This document shows, piece by piece, positions 1 to 8,628 of a stretch of DNA of 19,133 nt. The first letter of the stretch is position 1; each line of letters opens with the position of its first letter. Below the pieces are notes generated by a model. That model ran no database searches and was not told the DNA's origin. It was given only the letters and a program-made list of their open reading frames with translations. Origin of the DNA: CAZILN01 sp964540005 (GTDB taxonomy: Bacteria > Bacteroidota > Bacteroidia > Bacteroidales > SM23-62); assembly GCA_964540005.1 (NCBI GenBank), contig CAZILN010000356.1, positions 1 through 19,133 of the forward strand, in the 5' to 3' direction. The translations under genes and the position numbers were made by a program.

Positions 1-102
1 CCGCGCCACGCTGTCGGCGGCTTAATTCCACCGTTCTATGCACTGTATTAGTTGTTGCCATGCACAGGAGGTAGCTTTATTTATAAGTAGCTGTATTTTT
101 CG

Positions 103-231
103 ATGGCCACATTCGCTTACCTAATCGAGCATTTTCCTATGACAATACCTATCAAGTTCTTAAATAAAGAATTTTTCGAACATGTATACACTGATGCAAT
201 TATTATATCTAATCGTCTACTAAAATCCTAA
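103..231 (+). CDS. Possible small ORF (42 aa), unknown
   Basis: An open frame of 42 codons starts at an ATG at 103 and ends in TAA two bases before the GTG of the next gene. The product begins MATFAYLIEHFP and has no signal peptide or motif I recognise. An in-frame ATG at 139 is an alternative start. There is no good ribosome binding site. It could be a real short gene translated with the downstream lipoprotein, or chance. The first 100 bases are visibly richer in G+C than the genes that follow and contain no convincing gene. Confidence 0.2.
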   Translation: MATFAYLIEHFPMTIPIKFLNKEFFEHVYTDAIIISNRLLKS

Positions 232-233
232 CT

Positions 234-614
234 GTGAAAATATTACTACCTCTAATATTATCATTTTCAATTTTGTCAAGTTGTACTAAGGATCAGCTTC
301 ATTCTGATGATTTGATTGATCTTCAATCCAACAACAATGTTTATGGTAGTTGGGTAGTTGTTTCTTATAATAATCTGGAAAGTGATTCAAAAATAAATAA
401 AGGTGATGTGGATTCATGGGATGGTATGGATGTTGAAATAAAATTCATGGATGACAGTACCTTTTGTGGAAGAAATACTTCAAATTCTGTTGCAGGACAT
501 TATACTATACACGAAAGTAGTTTTGATATTGATGTATATGGAGGAACTAAAGTGAGTCAACCAGAATGGGGGAATATGTTTTCAGATGTTCTAACATTTT
601 TCAATTCAAAATGA
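234..614 (+). CDS. META-like domain lipoprotein, probably truncated by a frameshift
   Basis: The product (126 aa from a GTG start) has a short signal peptide with the lipobox LSSC (Cys17), so it should be lipid-anchored in the envelope. Residues about 36-126 resemble META/HslJ-like domains: a G-x-W near the start, a strand ending in FCGRN, a G-H-Y-T-I strand, then EWGNMFSDVL. The last strands expected of such a domain are missing. They appear in the +1 frame right after the stop (NELILYY...LSYKVLRKEY), ending in TAA at 676-678 that overlaps the ATG of the next gene by one base. An extra A in the AAAA run at 608-611 would explain this. Base composition is very AT-rich, as in the next gene and unlike most of the window. 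The function of META domains is poorly defined. The family call is from fold-like pattern only. Confidence 0.65.
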   Translation: MKILLPLILSFSILSSCTKDQLHSDDLIDLQSNNNVYGSWVVVSYNNLESDSKINKGDVDSWDGMDVEIKFMDDSTFCGRNTSNSVAGHYTIHESSFDIDVYGGTKVSQPEWGNMFSDVLTFFNSK

Positions 615-677
615 ATTGATATTATATTATTACTTAACTTATGCATTATCTTACAAAGTTCTAAGAAAGGAATACTA

Positions 678-1349
678 ATGAAAAGAATGACTATTTTTCT
701 ATTATCTATTATTTTAATCATTTCGTTTTCTTGTAAATCCAAGCAGACTGGTTCCAGCTTAAATACTTCTGATTCTATCTACACTTCATTGCTTATAAAC
801 CATTTGAGAAATAATTTTGACGATATACATGATGTCTCAATGCGATTTCATCATTTTGATCACAATCTTAATGGAGTCATTCAAATTGGAATGCATTGGG
901 AAAATGGTTCTATGACTTCGTCATCAGTGGTTTCAAATGAAACAGAAAATGACGAATTTGCCAAATCTTTGATTACAAATATTGAAAAATGGCATATCAA
1001 GGATCTTACCGGTCCCTTTGATATCGTGCTCCCATTTAGAATACAAATTGTGGGTAGTGACGATTCAACCTTTTCTAAAAAAGGGATATTAACCGGTGAA
1101 ATTATGGATATTAAAGATAATCCGATCAAAACTGCAAAATTAACATTCCGATCTTCCACCAATCCGGATGATACAGTAAGAAGTTGCTATTCTAATCGCG
1201 AAGGCATATTTGTTAGAACGTTAATTCCTGTTGGAAGCTGGGACATAGAATGCACTGCGCAAGGTTTTCAAAAGGTGCTTTTACAAGATGTTATAGTTAG
1301 TGAAGGTGATCACCTAAGAAAAACGATTACCATGACGCAATTAAACTAA
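678..1349 (+). CDS. Lipoprotein with TonB/AgmX-like and carboxypeptidase-regulatory-like domains
   Basis: This 223-residue protein starts with a signal peptide ending in FSC (Cys19), a lipobox-like site. Residues about 64-125 (VIQIGMHWENG ... IEKWHIKDL..PFDIVLPF) match the pattern of AgmX/TonB C-terminal-like domains: a strand, a G-x-M/V turn, a helix ending in a W, and a closing P-F strand. Residues about 136-221 (GILTGEIMDIKDNPI...GFQKVLLQDVIV) look like a carboxypeptidase-regulatory-like beta sandwich, often found on Bacteroidota surface proteins. An AAAGGA ribosome binding site lies about 6 bases before the ATG. The ATG overlaps the stop of the frame-restored upstream lipoprotein, so the two were probably co-translated. 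No enzymatic motif is present. An envelope structural or binding role is inferred. Composition is AT-rich, consistent with acquired DNA. Confidence 0.7.
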   Translation: MKRMTIFLLSIILIISFSCKSKQTGSSLNTSDSIYTSLLINHLRNNFDDIHDVSMRFHHFDHNLNGVIQIGMHWENGSMTSSSVVSNETENDEFAKSLITNIEKWHIKDLTGPFDIVLPFRIQIVGSDDSTFSKKGILTGEIMDIKDNPIKTAKLTFRSSTNPDDTVRSCYSNREGIFVRTLIPVGSWDIECTAQGFQKVLLQDVIVSEGDHLRKTITMTQLN

Positions 1350-1364
1350 TTTGTTGACCAACAA

Positions 1365-1449
1365 GGGCAATAACGCGACTGGATCATGCGCTATTTTGTT
1401 TCGAAAAATTTATGAGTGGGGACAGGATATTGCCCAGCACGTTATGCCC
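1365..1449. repeat. attC-like imperfect inverted repeat
   Basis: The left arm at 1365-1382 (GGGCAATAACGCGACTGG) pairs with the right arm at 1434-1449 (CCAGCACGTTATGCCC). The stem has about 16 positions with a single C/A mismatch and two unpaired A bases, near 1370 and 1378, both in the left arm. The loop is about 50 bases. A stem starting near TAAC and ending in a GTTATGC box, with bulges on one arm only, is the architecture of integron attC sites. It lies 15 bases after the stop of an AT-rich lipoprotein gene, where an attC would sit. No integrase is in the window and no second clear site is seen upstream, so this is a resemblance. The 174 bases after it (1450-1623) contain no ORF above about 23 codons. 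Confidence 0.45.
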
Positions 1450-1623
1450 GAACCGTCAGCGATGTAGAATCATGAGCGATAATACCAAATTGCTACAAGT
1501 TGACGATGAAACCCTGTGGCTAATCAGCGGGTTTGACGGGTAGCGTGCGTAAATCGCAATGCACTGCTCGCTCGTTCTGAGCGCAGACACTCCTTCAGTA
1601 CGCATCCAGGTCTGCATCATGTA

Positions 1624-3786
1624 TTACTCACCAGCCAATTTTTCCCTGGCGATTTTAGCGCCGTTTCTCAGGAATATCCGTTCAATGTAGTTATACGGTC
1701 CCTGCCATAATCCCTGCATGGCTTTCAGCCGGATCTCCCAGCTGGCTTTATGCTCAGGATCGGCTGCCAGGGCAACCTCTGTAAGGTGCAGGACCTTGAC
1801 ATATTCCCCGTTCTGATAATGCTTCTCTGCCAGCGCCACTATTTCATCCGGACCGCCGCCAAGATCGGCAAGATCAGGGAATATTGCTGATACCGGTGTT
1901 GCATACATATGGGAGGGGTTCCCGTCAAACCATCCTATGTATCCTTCGTAAATACCACGGACAGCCCAGTCAACCTTGCCGAAATATTCCGCGATGGGTG
2001 CACAGTGTTCAGGGTAATCGATCTCATCCATCAGGGTATACACGTCTTTACCTTCATTCAATCCCTTGACGGTCTCATCGTGTACATACTGCAGAACATC
2101 CCGGAAGTTGGTAACGGTGGCCTGGATATTGTTCTTTCCGATCAAAGGTTCCCTGTGTCCCATGCAGAAATATTCCGGTTCATACGAGAGGGCCAGGTCC
2201 ATTGCAGCAATGTATCCTGTGGCAGGCCGGGTAGGTGTACCGCGCAGGGTATATATATTGGGAAAGAACTCATAGTAATTATCCCCTACAAAGACTGCTC
2301 CTAATTCAGGTACCCAGATGGTCATGACATCAGGGGTCTCACCCGGGGTATGGGTCATTTTGAAATGGATCCCTCCGAGTTCAAATTCATAGTTATCAAT
2401 GAATAAAATTGTCGTTTCTACCGGTGTATCTGCCATGATTACGGTATCCTCATCGAATGGTATTCCCTGCCATATGGAATTTCTCCTGGCATAATATCTT
2501 GCCAGCATGTCCTGGTACCCAAGGTAATTTACATACTCCCGCTGCGCGATCACTTCGATCTGGTCATTCGTTTTCCAGTCACTTATATTCATCATATGGT
2601 CATGATGGCCATGGGTGATAAGTATGGCTTTTAAGGGATACTTTTCAATAAGCTTCCTGAAGTACCTTGGGGCCGCCATGGCCCCGGTAGGATCGATCAG
2701 CACGCTTCCCTCAGCGCTTGTGATCAGATAGGAATTGGACTCTCCTTCCATCCTGTACAGGTTGTCCGTAATTTCGAGAAATCCCGTATAGGCATCTTCC
2801 AGCCAGGTTTTCAGAGGTTCCCTGGCCGGTAGCCTCTCCATCCAGTCAGGATTATATTGCCAGAGTTCATCATAGGAAAGCAGGTAAATATCATTAAGTT
2901 GATTGACCTGCTTTTTTTCACTGAGCTGATCATGGAGGTTCAATGGATAATTCGACCGCAGGGGCAGATCCCTTATCCTTTGCGGCTGGACCATAGAGTT
3001 TATCACTGCTGTAAACACTACCTGGTGAAGGAAGATTTTTTTACTTGATTCCCGGCAGGCACTGTCCTGGTAGTCCCTGTCCCGTATCAGCTCCGGCATC
3101 AGGCCAGCCCATTTTTCAGCAATCCCCAGTCCCGGGTTCCAGGAAAAGACCTGGCAGTTCAAATATGATCTCACGTCCACTTCATCAACAGCTGTTGTTA
3201 CTATTGGAAGAGTGTTATAATCAAGTTCCACCAGTTCAAGTACCCTGGACCAGTATTCTCCCGGCTCAGAACCAGGTTTAATACCGATGTTGTTATCCAG
3301 GGATACCGGCCTTAAGACCACGTCACAATCTTTATCTAAAATATAGTCCTCAAAAGTGTTCAATACAAGGTATTCGGGGTCTATCCAGATCAGAGTTTTG
3401 ATGTCATTCTTAACCAGATCTTCTACCTGGGCTGCTGCAAAAGCTTTTATTACGTAGGGATAATTCCTGAACGTGGGATCCATATCGGTAAACAATAGCC
3501 TGACATTTTCAGAGTGAAGTTTATCGATAGGGTATTTCGCTGTGTCATCAAGGACTACATAGACAGGACAATTATTATATTCCTTTCCAAAATCACGTAT
3601 GCTGTTTACCAGGGCCCGGACTTTCTTCATCTGGCTGAAATCGGAAGCATAGGTGACTACGGCAACATTATTCGGTAAATTCGAGTCCGGAGAACCAACA
3701 TCTTCAGGACGGGGTTGAGAGGATATATTCACGCAACAAAAGGCAAGAACAGCAACTACTGTTATTCGGGAATAAATCTGATGCAT
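1624..3786 (-). CDS. Secreted fusion: glycosyltransferase-like domain + MBL-fold alkylsulfatase-like hydrolase
   Basis: The 720-residue product starts with an export signal (residues 1-24, ending NISSQ). Residues about 40-330 look like a nucleotide-sugar-transferase-type alpha/beta domain: VAVVTYAS, then CPVYVVLDD, then TLIWIDPEYLVLN where a DxD-type metal site would fall, and a C-terminal stretch WNPGLGIAEKW...FLHQVVF. Residues about 336-720 are a metallo-beta-lactamase-fold hydrolase of the SdsA/alkylsulfatase type: THGHHDH (391-397, H-x-H-x-D-H metal site), HTPGETPD (479-486), GDN (501-503), IYTLRGTPTR, GHREP (543-547), then the dimerisation-type segment with GWFDGNP (618-624) and a final helical repeat with AALAADPEHK-like spacing. 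The C-terminal sterol-carrier-like domain of classical alkylsulfatases is absent. Alkylsulfatases cleave sulfate esters. The substrate here is unknown, and the first domain may be only a structural relative of glycosyltransferases. It stands alone, convergent with the acquired genes at 234-1349. Confidence 0.75.
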   Translation of the reverse strand: MHQIYSRITVVAVLAFCCVNISSQPRPEDVGSPDSNLPNNVAVVTYASDFSQMKKVRALVNSIRDFGKEYNNCPVYVVLDDTAKYPIDKLHSENVRLLFTDMDPTFRNYPYVIKAFAAAQVEDLVKNDIKTLIWIDPEYLVLNTFEDYILDKDCDVVLRPVSLDNNIGIKPGSEPGEYWSRVLELVELDYNTLPIVTTAVDEVDVRSYLNCQVFSWNPGLGIAEKWAGLMPELIRDRDYQDSACRESSKKIFLHQVVFTAVINSMVQPQRIRDLPLRSNYPLNLHDQLSEKKQVNQLNDIYLLSYDELWQYNPDWMERLPAREPLKTWLEDAYTGFLEITDNLYRMEGESNSYLITSAEGSVLIDPTGAMAAPRYFRKLIEKYPLKAILITHGHHDHMMNISDWKTNDQIEVIAQREYVNYLGYQDMLARYYARRNSIWQGIPFDEDTVIMADTPVETTILFIDNYEFELGGIHFKMTHTPGETPDVMTIWVPELGAVFVGDNYYEFFPNIYTLRGTPTRPATGYIAAMDLALSYEPEYFCMGHREPLIGKNNIQATVTNFRDVLQYVHDETVKGLNEGKDVYTLMDEIDYPEHCAPIAEYFGKVDWAVRGIYEGYIGWFDGNPSHMYATPVSAIFPDLADLGGGPDEIVALAEKHYQNGEYVKVLHLTEVALAADPEHKASWEIRLKAMQGLWQGPYNYIERIFLRNGAKIAREKLAGE

Positions 3787-3989
3787 ATCATTAAGGATTT
3801 AGTGGATATGGCTCCAGGTATCCAATAACCGGGCCATCAGGCATTAATAAGCTGAAAAATAATCAGTTAGATTGAAATTCGTTATGGTCGTTATCCTGAA
3901 TTATAACAAAATATGTCCGATTTCGTACAGTAGGATGTTCAGAAATGAAACTTGAACAGGATTATACTACATTTCTTCTTGAATAGATT

Positions 3990-4145
3990 TCAGGACAGGT
4001 ATTTCGATAATGTATTCAGCAAATAGTGGGACCAGATTGGTGTGATCAGGCAATCATCAAAATTATTCATCTCATCCTTCTCCTCAAGAGAATAGGCAGT
4101 TTGGGCAATAATATACAGTTTTGAATTGATCTTCTTGAAAGGCAT
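3990..4145 (-). pseudogene. Decayed response-regulator receiver fragment
   Basis: Reading the minus strand from 4145 gives 51 residues, beginning MPFKKINSKLYIIAQTAY and ending LLNTLSKYLS before a stop. This matches the second half of a receiver domain: the M-P after the phosphorylated Asp, the IIAQTAY strand, FDDCLITPI where FDDYIxKPI is expected, and the last helix. The conserved Lys is replaced by Thr. The half carrying the Asp is missing: in-frame stops (TAA, TAG) lie immediately before the ATG. It sits 112 bases beyond the stop of the histidine kinase, on the same strand, so it is probably a remnant of an adjacent or duplicated receiver. The rest of the gap (3787-4257) contains only a 41-codon hydrophobic frame in the next reading frame and no other gene I can support. 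Confidence 0.6.
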
Positions 4146-4257
4146 CTATTAGGTAATAAAGAATACTCAAAACTATTGCATAAGCAATAATCCTTTGTTG
4201 AGGTTTCATGGATGAGTTAATTTGGTGAATAGTGGAGGACTACCCTTCTTTAATTTA

Positions 4258-7200
4258 TTATAGTCGGACAGCACTGTTTTTTTGCAAAACCTCCAATAAG
4301 ACATCCTTTTTTATGGGCTTTTCTATAAACCCGTCAATGTAGGTTGACACAAATTTTTCCTTTTCACTTTGAAAGACATAGGCTGTTTGGATAATTATTG
4401 GCAATTCGGGTCTGAATCCTTTTATCTGCCGGGCTGCTTCATATCCATCCATTATTGGCATTTTAACATCCATTAAAACAAGTGATATGGAAGGATTATG
4501 TTTACATGCCTCAACAGCCTGCAATCCGTTGGCTGCATAAATAATGGTTGCGTTCAAACCTGAAAGGTATTCATTAAGCAATTCAAAGTTTGTTTTTATA
4601 TCTTCTGCAATGAGAATGGATGTAACCCCAGTCGGTTTATGTTCATCTTGTACCGTTATGGTTACAGGTCTGCGTGGCTTTACAGGTTTATAAGGAATTG
4701 AGATAATGAACACTGAACCTATTCCGGGTTTGGAATCCAGATGGATCTCACCGTTTATAGCATTGACAAAGGATTTTACAATTGAAAGCCCCATACCGGT
4801 TCCTCCATATAGTCTTTCATCGCCATGATCGATCTGGAAAAATCGATCGAAAATTTTTTCATGTATTTCGGATGGTATTCCAAGACCAGTATCTTCAACA
4901 GTAAATTTAATGAAATTACTATCAAGCCTGCAGTTCACTTTTATATGGCCTTCAAGTGTAAATTTTATGGCATTGCTTACCAGATTGTTAAGTATCTGAA
5001 TTAATTTGGGTTCATCTACCAATACAATTGCTTCATCATCGGTGAGATCGGAGGATACGGCAAAGGAAAGGTTTTTAGTTTCGGTATTGAGAGTATTTTG
5101 ACTATTTATTAACTGTAAAAGTTTGTTAATGTCAACCTCTTTTTCTTGTGGTTTCTCCTGGCCTGCTTCTATTTGTGCTATGCTAATAATATCACTTACA
5201 ATTGACAGGAGCTGATTGCCGCAATCATGAATTATTTGACAGAATTGTTCCCGTTTTTCAGGTAAGAGATCTGGATTGGTAATCAGATCTGAAAATCCCA
5301 TAATACCGTTCAAGGGTGTTCTTATTTCGTGGGAAATGTTATGCAAAAAAGCTGTCTTAAGCCTATCAGATTCCTCCGCATGTAATTTGGCTGAGCGGAG
5401 ATCAGTTTCCATAAGCAGACGCTGGGAGATATCTCTGAATGCAACAAGCATAAACCTTTTCTGGCCAATAGTAACGAGGGTTGGTCCAATGTCAGCAGTA
5501 AATGAAGTGCCATCTTTGTGTTTGAATTTGATATCACTTCGTTCATCTTCTTCTCCCCTGAGTATTTTTTCAATTTGTTCAAATATAAAAGGAAGCTCTT
5601 CGGAAGGATGTATAGTGGTGATATCAAGGTTTAGAAACTCTTCACCTGAATAACCAAGCATTTTTAAACATGCCTGGTTGCACATCATGAATTTTTTTGT
5701 TTCCGGGTCAAGAAGGAATATGCCATCATTGGCGTTATCAAAAATAGTTCTGAATTTTTCTTCTGAAGTTTCTAAGGCTTCAACTGCATGCTTTCGTTCT
5801 GTGATATCGGTTGTAACACCTACCATCCCAAGGATCTCACCATTTTTGTCTTGTAAGGGTATTTTCGATACCAGCAGCCAGAGTTGGTTGCCGTCCTCAC
5901 CGAATCCAATTCCTTCCCTGTTCAGTATTTTAGAACCCTCCTTTATTACCTTCTGATCTTCGAGGAAGAATTGTTGTGCCATTTTTTTTGGAAAAACCTC
6001 GGAATCGATTTTGCCCAGGATATCTATCTCAGAATTCAACTTCAGGTATTTTAAATGGTTCTTTACTTCCTCTTGATGTACCGGATTGATAATGATTTTA
6101 CGGTATTCTTTGTCTTTCACAAAAACACCGTTTGGCAGGTTATCAATCAGTGTCCTGAGTAAAGAGCGTTCCTTTATTATCGCTTCTTCTGCCTGCATGC
6201 GTTTGGTCATGTCCTGGTTCACACCGTATGTCTTCACGGTACGGCCGTTTGCATCTTTTTCAATACGAATATGGACAGTGATGTAGCCTATCTCGCCATC
6301 TGCACAGATTATGCGATGGTCCAACCGGGAATAGTATTCCGGGTCGGTTGTTTCCAGGGCTTTCTGAATTTCCACACCAACCACAGCTATGTCATCCTGG
6401 TAAACGAACCTTTGAGCATATTTTGCTGAGGACATGATGTACCCACCTTCCAGTTCTGCTGTTGTATGTAAGAGTGTATAGAATTGATCGTTGAATGTAA
6501 ACTGGTCGCTGACTACGTCGTACTCCCAGGTGCCGAGTCTGGCAATTTTCATTGCCTCGCTCAGCAGGGCTTCGCTTTCTTGAAGAGCTTCTTCCGCCAG
6601 CTTGCGTTCGGTGATGTCGCGTGCCGTGGACAATGCTCCGGTGACTCCTCCTTCTCCATCCTTTAGAACGCGGCACCACCATGCGAGCAGTCTTTTTTGA
6701 CCATCTTTGCGCCGTTGCCAGCTTTCAATATAAACGGTGCTTTCATCTCCGCTAAAGATAGGTTGCACCTCAAAATAGGTTTCTTGTTCTCCTTCGAAAT
6801 AATATTGGGCTTCCTTCCCGATGACATCTTCCCCGAAAAATTCCAGCCCCGCCTTGTTAGCCCATGTATAGACCTTGTCGTTATCTACCTCCATGATAAT
6901 ATCCGGGACGGCTGCAAGAATGGCATCCTGCCGTAAACTCAACTCTCGAAGTGTTGTCTCGACCCTCTTGTGGTTGGTGATATCACGTCCGATAGTCGAT
7001 GCGGCAATGATCCTGCCTTCAGGATCCCGGATTGGCGAAATCGTTAGTGAAATCTGAATGTCTTGACCATCCTTTCTGCGCCGTACTGTTTCATATTGTT
7101 CGATATGTTCGCCCGATAGGATCCTGTCTAGGATCTCCGGCATCTCGCTTTTATTATTGGGCGGAATCAGGTGTGATATGGATTTGCCAATCATTTCGTT

Positions 7201-8628
7201 TTCGGTATACCCATAAAGCTTTTCTGCACCTTTATTCCAACTCGTGATAGTTCCATCTATGCGTTTCCCGATAATGGCATCTTCAGATGATTGAACGATA
7301 GCGGCAAGATGTTGCATCTTTTCTTCCGCCTCTTTACGATCGGTAATATCTCTTGAAATACCCATAATGCCAATAATTTCTCCGGCCTTATCCCGTAGCG
7401 GTATTTTAGTAGTTGAGGCCCAGGCTATGTGTCCGTCCGGCCAAACCTCTTTCTCCTCCTTGGCTATAAGAGGTTCGCCGGTTGCTATAATCCGTTGCTC
7501 ATCTTCAAATGCCAAGCTTGCATGCTCCTTATCGAAAAAGTCATAATCTGTTTTACCTGAGGCATCCTGTGGATTGTTCAAGCCAAACATCTTTGCCATA
7601 GTATTATTTATCCTAATGAAGCGGCTCTCTCCATCCTTGAAGTAGATATTGTCTGGTATAGTATCAATCAGACTGTTAAGCAGGTATTGTTCCTTACTAA
7701 AAGCTTCTTCTGCTTTCGTAAGTTCCGTGATGTCATTTAGCACTGTTCCGATATGATATCCCATGGAAGTTTTAATAGGGAATACACTTTGCAGAACGGT
7801 CTTATATTCGCCTTTTGAAGTTAAAAGATTCACATTGAAAGGCTTATCAAAGTATGTGGACTGACCAGTACGAATAAATTCAGGTAAGATATCTTTAAAT
7901 GATTCTATTTCAGGTCGTAAATTACTTTCGGGGGGCATTAACTTTAGTTGCAAGTCCCATAAGGGGACACCGGTAATCTGTTCGGTTCTTAATCTGGTTA
8001 TTGATTCTGCGACTTTATTGCATTCAATAATAATACCTCTTTCATCAGTCAGGATTATACCTTGGGATGATTGTTCAATAAAGGAGCGGAACCTTTCTTC
8101 GCTATCTTTTAATTTACTTATGGTTATTTTATGAGAAGCAATCTCATTTTCCAAATCAAGATTTTTTTTCTCCAGCTTGGTAATCAGCCGTTCGCTATAA
8201 AGTTTTAGAATTTCCTTTTCATCATGCTCTTCATGCTTTATTGGGGCAATTTTCACGTTCGCTGATTTTTCTGTTACCTCTTTAATCAGATCTAAAAATA
8301 CTTCCGGTTCTTGTGGTTTGCGTATGAATTTCTGGGCGCCCAGCATCAGGGCAAATTCTTCATCCTTTTTATCGATGTAAGTTGCCGAATAGAAAATAAA
8401 AAGTATTGTACTCAGTTGGATATCTTTCTTGCATTCCATGCAAAGCCGAAAACCATCCATTACCGGCATAAGAATATCGGAAATTATTAGATCGAACTTA
8501 TCGGAGCGTAATTTTTCAAGGGCTTCCTGTCCGTTGCTTGCAGAGGTGACATCATAACTTTTGCTTTTCAGCAATATCATCATCATCTCAATATTCTCAG
8601 AATTATCATCTACAATAAGAATTTTCAT
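4258..8628 (-). CDS. Hybrid sensor histidine kinase: REC-PAS(x7)-HisKA-HATPase-REC
   Basis: I place the start at the ATG at 8628, giving 1456 residues, because the receiver fold begins there with MKILIVDDN. The frame is open a further 27 codons upstream, but that stretch does not belong to the fold. In order: receiver 1 (residues 1-120, phospho-Asp51 in ISDILMP, Lys104), a short coiled coil, then PAS modules at about 178-303, 316-433, 438-551, 563-675, 685-811, 823-945 and 957-1071, mostly ending in the DIT-x-R-K linker of PAC motifs. Then HisKA (1085-1151, FLHNISHEIRTPLNG with phospho-His1100), HATPase (1203-1315, NNLVSNAIKF, DTGLGI, GGTGMGLSIVK) and receiver 2 (1336-1451, Asp1387 in LMDVKMP, Lys1437). 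There are no membrane segments, so it acts in the cytosol. It can autophosphorylate and relay to its own receiver. No DNA-binding partner gene is adjacent. The signal sensed is unknown. Confidence 0.93.
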   Translation of the reverse strand: MKILIVDDNSENIEMMMILLKSKSYDVTSASNGQEALEKLRSDKFDLIISDILMPVMDGFRLCMECKKDIQLSTILFIFYSATYIDKKDEEFALMLGAQKFIRKPQEPEVFLDLIKEVTEKSANVKIAPIKHEEHDEKEILKLYSERLITKLEKKNLDLENEIASHKITISKLKDSEERFRSFIEQSSQGIILTDERGIIIECNKVAESITRLRTEQITGVPLWDLQLKLMPPESNLRPEIESFKDILPEFIRTGQSTYFDKPFNVNLLTSKGEYKTVLQSVFPIKTSMGYHIGTVLNDITELTKAEEAFSKEQYLLNSLIDTIPDNIYFKDGESRFIRINNTMAKMFGLNNPQDASGKTDYDFFDKEHASLAFEDEQRIIATGEPLIAKEEKEVWPDGHIAWASTTKIPLRDKAGEIIGIMGISRDITDRKEAEEKMQHLAAIVQSSEDAIIGKRIDGTITSWNKGAEKLYGYTENEMIGKSISHLIPPNNKSEMPEILDRILSGEHIEQYETVRRRKDGQDIQISLTISPIRDPEGRIIAASTIGRDITNHKRVETTLRELSLRQDAILAAVPDIIMEVDNDKVYTWANKAGLEFFGEDVIGKEAQYYFEGEQETYFEVQPIFSGDESTVYIESWQRRKDGQKRLLAWWCRVLKDGEGGVTGALSTARDITERKLAEEALQESEALLSEAMKIARLGTWEYDVVSDQFTFNDQFYTLLHTTAELEGGYIMSSAKYAQRFVYQDDIAVVGVEIQKALETTDPEYYSRLDHRIICADGEIGYITVHIRIEKDANGRTVKTYGVNQDMTKRMQAEEAIIKERSLLRTLIDNLPNGVFVKDKEYRKIIINPVHQEEVKNHLKYLKLNSEIDILGKIDSEVFPKKMAQQFFLEDQKVIKEGSKILNREGIGFGEDGNQLWLLVSKIPLQDKNGEILGMVGVTTDITERKHAVEALETSEEKFRTIFDNANDGIFLLDPETKKFMMCNQACLKMLGYSGEEFLNLDITTIHPSEELPFIFEQIEKILRGEEDERSDIKFKHKDGTSFTADIGPTLVTIGQKRFMLVAFRDISQRLLMETDLRSAKLHAEESDRLKTAFLHNISHEIRTPLNGIMGFSDLITNPDLLPEKREQFCQIIHDCGNQLLSIVSDIISIAQIEAGQEKPQEKEVDINKLLQLINSQNTLNTETKNLSFAVSSDLTDDEAIVLVDEPKLIQILNNLVSNAIKFTLEGHIKVNCRLDSNFIKFTVEDTGLGIPSEIHEKIFDRFFQIDHGDERLYGGTGMGLSIVKSFVNAINGEIHLDSKPGIGSVFIISIPYKPVKPRRPVTITVQDEHKPTGVTSILIAEDIKTNFELLNEYLSGLNATIIYAANGLQAVEACKHNPSISLVLMDVKMPIMDGYEAARQIKGFRPELPIIIQTAYVFQSEKEKFVSTYIDGFIEKPIKKDVLLEVLQKNSAVRL

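Noticed and set aside
1472..1543. 23-codon frame (MSDNTKLLQVDDETLWLISG...) just after the attC-like stem
   Set aside because: Too short, no ribosome binding site and no recognised family; may be a cassette remnant but cannot be supported.
3900..3905. TATAAT on the minus strand upstream of the fusion hydrolase
   Set aside because: No matching -35/-33 element, and Bacteroidota promoters use a different -7 box; a single hexamer in AT-rich DNA is expected by chance.
4013..4209. Overlapping 41-codon hydrophobic frame (MKPQQRIIAYAIVLSILYYL...) beside the receiver remnant
   Set aside because: The receiver-like frame explains the same bases better, and this frame has no support beyond being open.
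5322..5627. Open frame of about 100 codons inside the histidine kinase in another frame
   Set aside because: It lies wholly within the conserved kinase coding sequence, and its translation has no family resemblance; a shadow frame.
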